Assembly: GCA_947445115.1 (NCBI GenBank)
Contig: CANFCG010000009.1
Span: 17,412 to 81,411, forward strand
Length of the DNA: 64,000 nucleotides
Origin: Comamonadaceae bacterium
GTDB lineage: Bacteria; Pseudomonadota; Gammaproteobacteria; Burkholderiales; Burkholderiaceae_C
Direction: 5' to 3'
The first letter of the stretch is position 1. Every line of letters starts with the position of its first letter. Below the pieces are notes generated by a model. That model was not told where the DNA came from, did no database searches, and worked only from the letters and a program-made list of their open reading frames with translations. The position numbers and the translations under genes were made by a program. This document shows, piece by piece, positions 58,521 through 64,000 of the stretch.

Positions 58521-59552
58521 TTAACCTAGAGCTTGAATGCCCGCAACCAACCAACCGCCACCTGCGACGGGTTTAGTCAGGTTCCACACTTCGCGGAAGG
58601 GCTCGGCAGCAAGGCCGACTTCTTCGCGGATTTGGCCGGAAAACTCAACACTTGCCATGTACTGCGCTGCATGCACACCTGCTGGAATTTCTTCAATGCC
58701 CATTAAGTGCGCGTCAATGGCAACGACTTCGGTGCGATACACCGTTCCCGCAGGGTCGGTTGCCGCACGCTCGGTGATTTGCGATTGAATCTCGGTCATC
58801 ATCTCTTCGGTGAGCATGCCACGCAGCGTGGCAACGTCAGCCTTGTCCCAAGCCGCTTGCAGATTGATAAAGTGTGCTTTTGATCCAGCCAAAAAGCCCA
58901 CGGTATCAAAGCCCGTTGGAATGCCCCAAGATTGCGATCCGCTTAGAGCCGACACGGGTTCAGCGGCTACGCCAACGCCAGATCCGATACCAGAGCCAAT
59001 CATGGAGCCCATTTGCACGGGTGCTGGTTGCTGAGCTTCAAAGTTCATTTGAGTACGCTCAAATGGGCGCGCAGCAGCATCGTTACCCACGTTATTGGGG
59101 TTGTAGCCATTAGCGTAGGCAGGTTGCATATTTTGATTGCCTTCCTTGCTAGCTTGGTAACGCTTGTACATGTTCCAAGCCATAAAGGCGGCAGCACCAA
59201 ACAAAAGCATCGTCAAAATGTTACCCATAGCGCCGCCCAATGCGCCGCCCATGCCCATTGAGTGCGCCAACCAAGCCAGGCCAGCGCCAGCCGCAAGTCC
59301 ACCTAGCATGGCACCCCACGGACGTGGTGCAGCCGGTGCGGGTGCGGCAGGCGCAGCAGCTGGTGCGACGGCAGGTTTAGCCGCTTGCGCTGGCGTTGCA
59401 TTTTGCGGCGCTGCTTGTTGGCGCGTGACATTTTGGGATTGCTGCCCCATCGATTTACCGCCGCCCATACGGCGAGCAGCTTCTGCGTTCAGCCCTGTGA
59501 AGGCCAGCGCGAGAGAGAGCGCAACAACGGCAAAAGTAGACATGAATTTCAT
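58521..59552 (-). CDS. Tim44-like domain membrane protein
   Basis: I choose ATG 59552 (MKFMSTF, 343 residues); the longer frame adds an unconserved leader. The N-terminus is a signal peptide (about 1-25, ending LNAEAARR). A Gln/Ala/Pro-rich linker follows to about residue 75. The next region has one or two Gly/Ala-rich membrane segments (about 80-125), and a basic turn MYKRYQ. The C-terminal part (about 210-343) matches a Tim44-like domain, with WDKADVATLRGMLTEEMMTE. It sits between ubiE and ubiJ. Its function is unknown; membrane recruitment of the Ubi proteins is one idea. Confidence 0.85.
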   Translation of the reverse strand: MKFMSTFAVVALSLALAFTGLNAEAARRMGGGKSMGQQSQNVTRQQAAPQNATPAQAAKPAVAPAAAPAAPAPAAPRPWGAMLGGLAAGAGLAWLAHSMGMGGALGGAMGNILTMLLFGAAAFMAWNMYKRYQASKEGNQNMQPAYANGYNPNNVGNDAAARPFERTQMNFEAQQPAPVQMGSMIGSGIGSGVGVAAEPVSALSGSQSWGIPTGFDTVGFLAGSKAHFINLQAAWDKADVATLRGMLTEEMMTEIQSQITERAATDPAGTVYRTEVVAIDAHLMGIEEIPAGVHAAQYMASVEFSGQIREEVGLAAEPFREVWNLTKPVAGGGWLVAGIQALG

Positions 59553-59655
59553 AAAGACTCCATTAAAAATTGGGGTACCCAGTAGGTAGTACGTATTTTC
59601 CACATTTCAAGTGGCAAGCGTGTCATAAAAACCCTTATTAAAGGATTCTTTTTAT

Positions 59656-60429
59656 TTACTGTTGCTTGATTCCCACATGCAGTGCCACCACACCCGCCGA
59701 GAGATTGTGCACGTCCACATGGGCAAAGCCAGCGGTTTTCATTAGCTCACGTAAAGTCTCTTGGTCGGGGTGCATCCGAATCGACTCGGCAAGGTATTGG
59801 TAAGACGCGGCATCGCCTGCGACCAGAGAGCCCAGTTTGGGCAGCACTTTGAACGAGTACCAGTCGTACATCTTTTGCAAAGGCGGCGCGACTTTAGAGA
59901 ACTCTAAAACCAAGAGCTTGCCACCGGGTTTCAGCACGCGCAGCATTTCGCGCAGCGCCGCATCCTTGTGCGTCATGTTGCGCAGACCAAACGCTACGCT
60001 GACGATGTCGAAGTAGGCGTTCGCAAAGGGGAGTTTTTCAGCGTCGCACACGGTGGTAGGCAAAATCACGCCCGCATTCAGCAAACGGTCGCGTCCCGTG
60101 CGCAGCATGGCCTCGTTAATGTCGGTGTGAACGACTTGCCCTTGCCCAGTCGCAACACCCACGTCCTTGGCAAAGCCCATCGCCAAATCGCCCGTGCCGC
60201 CTGCAATGTCTAGCACGCGCATGCCTGGCTTGGCATTCGCCACCATGAAGGTGTAACGCTTCCAGACTCGGTGCAGGCCCATCGACATCAAATCATTCAT
60301 CACGTCGTATTTGCTAGCCACAGAGTCAAATACGCCTCGAACTTTGGAGGCTTTTTCGGATTCAGCAACGGTTGCAAAACCAAAGTGTGTTTCAGGTGTT
60401 TGAGTGTTTTCAGTGGCTTGCACAACCAT
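59656..60429 (-). CDS. ubiE: Ubiquinone/menaquinone methyltransferase UbiE
   Basis: UbiE C-methylates the ubiquinone (or menaquinone) ring using S-adenosylmethionine. The product is about 257 residues. The N-terminal [20 protein letters not shown] and the SAM site [11 protein letters not shown], followed by [21 protein letters not shown] and [17 protein letters not shown], are diagnostic. The start is uncertain: ATG 60429 has AGGA only one base away, whereas GTG 60423 has it at seven bases. It overlaps the upstream DUF971 gene by about 20 bases. It begins the ubi-related run with Tim44-like, ubiJ and ubiB. Confidence 0.95.
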   Translation of the reverse strand: MVVQATENTQTPETHFGFATVAESEKASKVRGVFDSVASKYDVMNDLMSMGLHRVWKRYTFMVANAKPGMRVLDIAGGTGDLAMGFAKDVGVATGQGQVVHTDINEAMLRTGRDRLLNAGVILPTTVCDAEKLPFANAYFDIVSVAFGLRNMTHKDAALREMLRVLKPGGKLLVLEFSKVAPPLQKMYDWYSFKVLPKLGSLVAGDAASYQYLAESIRMHPDQETLRELMKTAGFAHVDVHNLSAGVVALHVGIKQQ

Positions 60430-60826
60430 GTCCTTTCGTGTCAACTTTCATTTCCTCATCTCGATTAGCGCCAGCTAGAGCCAATTTCGTTTCGTATTGC
60501 TTCCACAAGTCCACTTCTTTAGAACCCAAAAAATACAGATATTCCCAAGAAAAAATTCCAGAATTATGCCCGTCGGAAAATTCAGGTTGCACAGCGTAAT
60601 TGCCTACGGGCTCAAGGCCCACAAGGCCGACCAGCCGTTTGCCCGATTGCAGCACCTCCTGTCCAGGGCCATGTCCTTGCACCTCAGCGGATGGGCTATA
60701 CACGCGCATCAACTCAAACGGAATGCGAAACGTCTTGCCATCGCTAAAGGCAATTTCCAAACAGCGCGACGCTTGGTGCGCCGTGATGCTCTCAACCGAG
60801 GGAGTGGTTTTTGTCAACCCAGCCAT
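60410..60826 (-). CDS. DUF971-domain protein
   Basis: A 138-residue protein with a DUF971 domain (related to the N-terminal part of gamma-butyrobetaine hydroxylase), marked by [20 protein letters not shown] and [20 protein letters not shown] followed by YLYFLG. Its acidic and aromatic residues are conserved but the function is unknown. It overlaps the upstream Dabb gene by one base (TGATG) and the downstream ubiE by about 20 bases, so these three genes are probably cotranscribed. Confidence 0.88.
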   Translation of the reverse strand: MAGLTKTTPSVESITAHQASRCLEIAFSDGKTFRIPFELMRVYSPSAEVQGHGPGQEVLQSGKRLVGLVGLEPVGNYAVQPEFSDGHNSGIFSWEYLYFLGSKEVDLWKQYETKLALAGANRDEEMKVDTKGHGCASH

Positions 60827-61128
60827 CAGACTTCGTAGTCCACCAACATGCGGCTAACGCGCACCTCGGCAATAAACGGCATCAAAGCCTTGTGATCGGG
60901 ATGCGCTTGATAGCCAGCCAATGCTTCTTTGCTTTCAAACTCGGTGTAGAGCATGACGTCGTAGCTCGCGTCCGTTTTAGAAAAGTCAATGCCCGTCTCT
61001 AGCTTGATCATTCCAGGAATCTTGCCGCGCAGCGTCGCAAACATCTCTTGCATGAGCTTTGCATTGGCGGCTTTGTCGTTCCCTTTGGCGTGATCTTTGA
61101 GCGTCCAAGCGACGATGTGCTTAATCAT
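60826..61128 (-). CDS. Dabb (stress-response A/B barrel) domain protein
   Basis: A 100-residue ferredoxin-like A/B barrel protein of the Dabb family. The pattern MIKHIVAWTLKDHAKGNDKA with the conserved His, then IPGMIKLETGIDF, DVMLYTEFESKEALAGYQAH and PDHKALMPFIAEV, is the whole domain. Such proteins form dimers; their function is mostly unknown, with stress and small-molecule roles proposed. It starts the small run Dabb-DUF971-ubiE and diverges from slyX across 56 bases. Confidence 0.88.
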   Translation of the reverse strand: MIKHIVAWTLKDHAKGNDKAANAKLMQEMFATLRGKIPGMIKLETGIDFSKTDASYDVMLYTEFESKEALAGYQAHPDHKALMPFIAEVRVSRMLVDYEV

Positions 61129-61184
61129 GTTATGTTCCTTTGTAAGAAGTTAGATTTTCAAAGCCTCAACTGTAACGCCTCACC

Positions 61185-61418
61185 ATGAATCCCAATCAAG
61201 AGCCAAGCCCCCAGTGGACTCATCAACGTATTGATGAACTAGAGCTAAAAGTCAGCTTTTTAGACGATGCCCTAGAAAAATTAGACCAAGTCGTGATTCG
61301 GCAGCAAAGGCAGATCGACGCGTTGATTGGCGAAGTCGTCACGCTGAAGTCTTCTAGCACCGATGGCGGCCTCGCCGCACCGCGCAATCTGCGGGACGAT
61401 TTGCCACCGCATTTTTGA
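61185..61418 (+). CDS. slyX: SlyX family protein
   Basis: A 77-residue SlyX-family protein. QRIDELELKVSFLDDALEKL and DQVVIRQQRQIDALIGEVVTL form two short coiled-coil helices, and the chain ends DLPPHF, matching the conserved PPH(Y/F) end. The function of SlyX is unknown. It is a single gene, convergent with valS, with a dRS3-like repeat 10 bases after its stop. Confidence 0.9.
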   Translation: MNPNQEPSPQWTHQRIDELELKVSFLDDALEKLDQVVIRQQRQIDALIGEVVTLKSSSTDGGLAAPRNLRDDLPPHF

Positions 61419-61428
61419 AGTTGCGGTC

Positions 61429-61448
61429 ATTCCCGCGAAGGCGGGAAT
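61429..61448. repeat. dRS3-like palindromic repeat, copy 4
   Basis: ATTCCC, GCGAAGGC, GGGAAT, in the 47-base gap between convergent slyX and valS. It forms an eight-base-pair stem with loop GAAG. No T-run follows, so it is not a classical terminator, although it occupies that position. Confidence 0.75.
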
Positions 61449-61465
61449 CCATAAGTTTGTGGCGA

Positions 61466-64000
61466 TTACCCCAACTTCCCAATCTGCTCAGCCAACTTCA
61501 GCACCGTCGCGCCGTACTCCGCCATTCGCTTACGCTCTTGCTCAATCACCGCTGGCGGTGCTTTGGCTACAAACGCTTCGTTGCTAAGTTTGCCGTTGGC
61601 TCTGGCGATTTCACCTTCTAGTCTTGCAATCTCTTTCGATAGCCGCGCTTTCTCAGCGTCCACGTCCACTTCCATATAAAGGCTCATGCGTGCATCGCCG
61701 TTCACCGCCACGGGCGATGCCCCGCAAGCCTTGCTCCATAAGGCTTCCGAAGGGTGCTGTGTAATGGCAGAGAGCTTTGCCAGCGATTGCAGCACAGGCG
61801 CAATTGAAGCAATAAACGCATCATCACCCAGCGTGTGCAGCGGCAAACGCGCCGCAGGCGAGACGCTCATCTCGCCGCGCAAAGCTCGGCAACTATCGAC
61901 TAGCGCTTTGAGGCGTGTGACATGCGCTTCGGCTGCTTCGTCGATGCGCTCAGGTTGGCAAACGGGATACGTCGAAATCATGATGGATTCACCCGCGCGA
62001 CCAGCCACGACGCTGACCTTTTGCCACAGCTCTTCGGTAATAAACGGAATGATCGGGTGCGCCAAACGCATGATGGTCTCCAGCACACGAATGAGGGTTC
62101 GGCGTGTCGCTCGTTTCTCTGCATCTGTCCCCGTTTGGATTTGCACCTTGGCGATTTCCAAGTACCAATCGCAAAACTCGTTCCACACAAAATCGTAAAT
62201 CGTGTTGGCGACGTTATCAAGGCGATAGTCCGCAAAGCCTTGCTGGACTTGGGCTTCAGCACGTTGTAGGGTTGAGACGATCCAGCGGTCGGCTTGGGTG
62301 AGTGCATTGTCACCATCGTTCAGCCCACAATCTTGCCCCTCGCAGTTCATCAGTACAAAGCGCGTGGCATTCCACAGCTTGTTACAGAAATTGCGATAAC
62401 CCTCGCAGCGCTTGCTGTCAAAGTTGATGTTGCGACCTAAGCTTGCCAGCGCCGCAAACGTAAAGCGCAGCGCGTCCGCGCCGTAGCCGGGGATGCCGTC
62501 AGGAAATTCCTTCGCCGTGTCTTTGCGCACACGCGGCGCGGTCTCGGGCTTGCGCAGACCTGTGGCGCGTTTGTCCAGCAGCGGCTCAAGCGCGATCCCG
62601 TCGATCAAGTCCACAGGGTCAAGCACATTGCCTTCCGACTTGCTCATCTTGCGACCTTGCGAGTCGCGCACGAGGCCGTGGATGTACACGTCCTTAAACG
62701 GCACGATGCCGTGCGGTTGCTCAGCCGTGGCGGTGAAGTGCGTCGTCATCATGATCATCCGCGCGACCCAAAAGAAGATGATGTCGTAGCCCGTCACCAG
62801 CACGGTGGAGGGTAGATACAAACTCAAATCTTCCGTTTTTTCAGGCCAGCCAAGGCTTGAAAACGGCACGAGCGCTGACGAGTACCACGTGTCCAGCACA
62901 TCAGGGTCGCGGGAAAGCGCACCTGTGTAGCCCTTATCCCGTGCGGCTTGCAGGGCATCTTCTTCATTTTTGGCGACGTACACATTACCCGCATCGTCGT
63001 ACCAAGCGGGAATCTGGTGCCCCCACCACAGTTGGCGCGAAATGCACCAGTCGGTGATGTTGTTCATCCATTGGTTGTAGGTGTTGACCCAGTTTTCGGG
63101 CACAAACTTCACGCGCCCAGACGTGACCGCATCAATGGCTTTTTGTGCAATCGACGAGCCGCTCACGTTCTTGTCGTTGCCCTTGCTCGTCATCGCGACG
63201 AACCATTGGTCGGTCAGCATCGGCTCGACGACTTGCCCCGTGCGGGCGCAGCGCGGAACCATCAGTTTGTGCTTTTTGATTTCGACCATCAAACCGAGCG
63301 CTTCTAAATCTGCGACGATTTGTTTGCGAGCCTTAAAGCGGTCAAGACCTTGATACACAAGGGGTGCGAGATCATTGATCTTGGCGTCCAGCGTCAAAAT
63401 GCAGATGACGGGCAGCTTGTGTCGCTGCCCCACGGCATAGTCGTTGTGGTCGTGCGCGGGGGTGACCTTCACCACGCCTGTGCCAAAGTCCTTGTCCACA
63501 TAGTCGTCGGCAATGATGGGGATGTTGCGATTGCAAAGCGGCAGCGTCACCTCTTTGCCAATGAGGTGTTTGTATCGCTCGTCTTCGGGGTGAACCATCA
63601 CCGCCACGTCGCCCAGCATGGTCTCAGGCCGCGTGGTTGCCACGGTCAGTGCGCCTGTGCCATCGGCTAACGGATAGCTGATGTGCCACATCGAGCCGTC
63701 CTCTTCCTCGCTCTCCACCTCAAGGTCGGACACGGCGGACTGGAGCACGGGGTCCCAATTGACGAGGCGCTTGCCACGGTAAATCAGGCCTTGCTCGTAG
63801 AGCTTCACAAACGTCTCGGTCACGACCTTGGAGAGCTTGTCGTCCATCGTGAAATACTCGCGCGACCAATCCACCGACGCGCCCATGCGGCGCATTTGGC
63901 TGGTGATGGTGTTGCCCGACTGCTCCTTCCACTCCCAAATTTTGGCGACAAAGTTTTTGCGCGCCTCGGTGGGCGACGTGCCCATGTCGTGCTTAGAGAT
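61466..64000 (-). CDS. valS: Valyl-tRNA synthetase (5' end outside window)
   Basis: ValS charges tRNA-Val with valine. The minus-strand frame is open from the right window edge to the stop at 61466, 844 residues. The N-terminal HIGH-containing part is missing, and the frame enters near [20 protein letters not shown]. The editing domain shows [40 protein letters not shown] is the KMSKS motif. An anticodon-binding domain follows, and the C-terminal coiled coil ends [20 protein letters not shown] and onward. Its partner tRNA-Val(GAC) is at 35404 in the same window. Confidence 0.98.
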   Translation of the reverse strand: MSKHDMGTSPTEARKNFVAKIWEWKEQSGNTITSQMRRMGASVDWSREYFTMDDKLSKVVTETFVKLYEQGLIYRGKRLVNWDPVLQSAVSDLEVESEEEDGSMWHISYPLADGTGALTVATTRPETMLGDVAVMVHPEDERYKHLIGKEVTLPLCNRNIPIIADDYVDKDFGTGVVKVTPAHDHNDYAVGQRHKLPVICILTLDAKINDLAPLVYQGLDRFKARKQIVADLEALGLMVEIKKHKLMVPRCARTGQVVEPMLTDQWFVAMTSKGNDKNVSGSSIAQKAIDAVTSGRVKFVPENWVNTYNQWMNNITDWCISRQLWWGHQIPAWYDDAGNVYVAKNEEDALQAARDKGYTGALSRDPDVLDTWYSSALVPFSSLGWPEKTEDLSLYLPSTVLVTGYDIIFFWVARMIMMTTHFTATAEQPHGIVPFKDVYIHGLVRDSQGRKMSKSEGNVLDPVDLIDGIALEPLLDKRATGLRKPETAPRVRKDTAKEFPDGIPGYGADALRFTFAALASLGRNINFDSKRCEGYRNFCNKLWNATRFVLMNCEGQDCGLNDGDNALTQADRWIVSTLQRAEAQVQQGFADYRLDNVANTIYDFVWNEFCDWYLEIAKVQIQTGTDAEKRATRRTLIRVLETIMRLAHPIIPFITEELWQKVSVVAGRAGESIMISTYPVCQPERIDEAAEAHVTRLKALVDSCRALRGEMSVSPAARLPLHTLGDDAFIASIAPVLQSLAKLSAITQHPSEALWSKACGASPVAVNGDARMSLYMEVDVDAEKARLSKEIARLEGEIARANGKLSNEAFVAKAPPAVIEQERKRMAEYGATVLKLAEQIGKLG

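Noticed and set aside
58459..58554. Longer N-terminus of ubiJ
   Set aside because: It would translate the dRS3-like repeat (CHSREGGNP), a known kind of false extension, and has no similarity to UbiJ.

Overview
The window is a gene-dense chromosomal segment of a betaproteobacterium, most probably from the order Burkholderiales. The evidence is the gene order rpsB-tsf-pyrH-frr-uppS-cdsA-dxr-rseP-bamA-ompH-lpxD-fabZ-lpxA-lpxB-rnhB, the order exbB-exbD-lpxK-Trm112-kdsB-adk, the divergent ppsR/ppsA pair, three Bug/TctC-type periplasmic binding proteins, a PhaR polyhydroxybutyrate regulator and a dynamin-like gene between mutM and mutY. I cannot name the genus. I see no phage, transposase, integrase or CRISPR array. 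Both ends cut through genes: mfd on the left (minus strand, C-terminal part missing) and valS on the right (minus strand, N-terminal part missing).

Region 1 (1-18.7 kb) is core biosynthesis. mfd diverges from a fused ispDF. Then follows one long plus-strand run for translation (rpsB, tsf, frr), UMP kinase, isoprenoid and phospholipid synthesis (uppS, cdsA, dxr), outer-membrane assembly (rseP, bamA, ompH) and lipid A (lpxD, fabZ, lpxA, lpxB), ending in rnhB and a SpoU-type RNA methyltransferase. Many genes overlap by four bases. Region 2 (18.7-24.4 kb) is a minus-strand run from exbB to two TPM-domain genes, containing lpxK, kdsB and adk. Region 3 (24.4-35.5 kb) holds xseA, a PuuD-like membrane protein, a DUF192 protein, a small Ala/Lys-rich exported protein, ppsR/ppsA, clpS/clpA, rimO, phaR and tRNA-Val(GAC).

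Region 4 (35.5-43.4 kb) is more accessory. It has a Fur-box-preceded iron-uptake set (cupredoxin, FTR1 permease, unknown outer-membrane-like protein), then an acyl-CoA catabolic operon (MaoC-type hydratase, CaiB CoA-transferase, Bug receptor, acyl-CoA dehydrogenase) just downstream of guaB. Region 5 (43.4-50.3 kb) holds rluC, lolB and a TPR protein, and on the other strand mutM, a dynamin-like GTPase and mutY. Region 6 (50.3-56.5 kb) is a second accessory catabolic patch: aldehyde dehydrogenase, two Bug receptors (one Sec, one Tat signal) and a sulfatase, facing a sodium/solute symporter. Region 7 (56.5-64 kb) is a ubiquinone cluster (ubiB, ubiJ, ubiE) with a Tim44-like membrane gene, small conserved genes, slyX and valS.

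Four copies of a short palindromic repeat (ATTCCC-N8-GGGAAT, the same form as the neisserial dRS3 element) lie at gene borders. The points most worth following are the dynamin gene coupled to the 8-oxoguanine repair glycosylases, a terminator-shaped hairpin spanning the ubiJ start codon, the self-contained Ala/Lys-rich exported protein, and the sulfatase/Bug/symporter patch.
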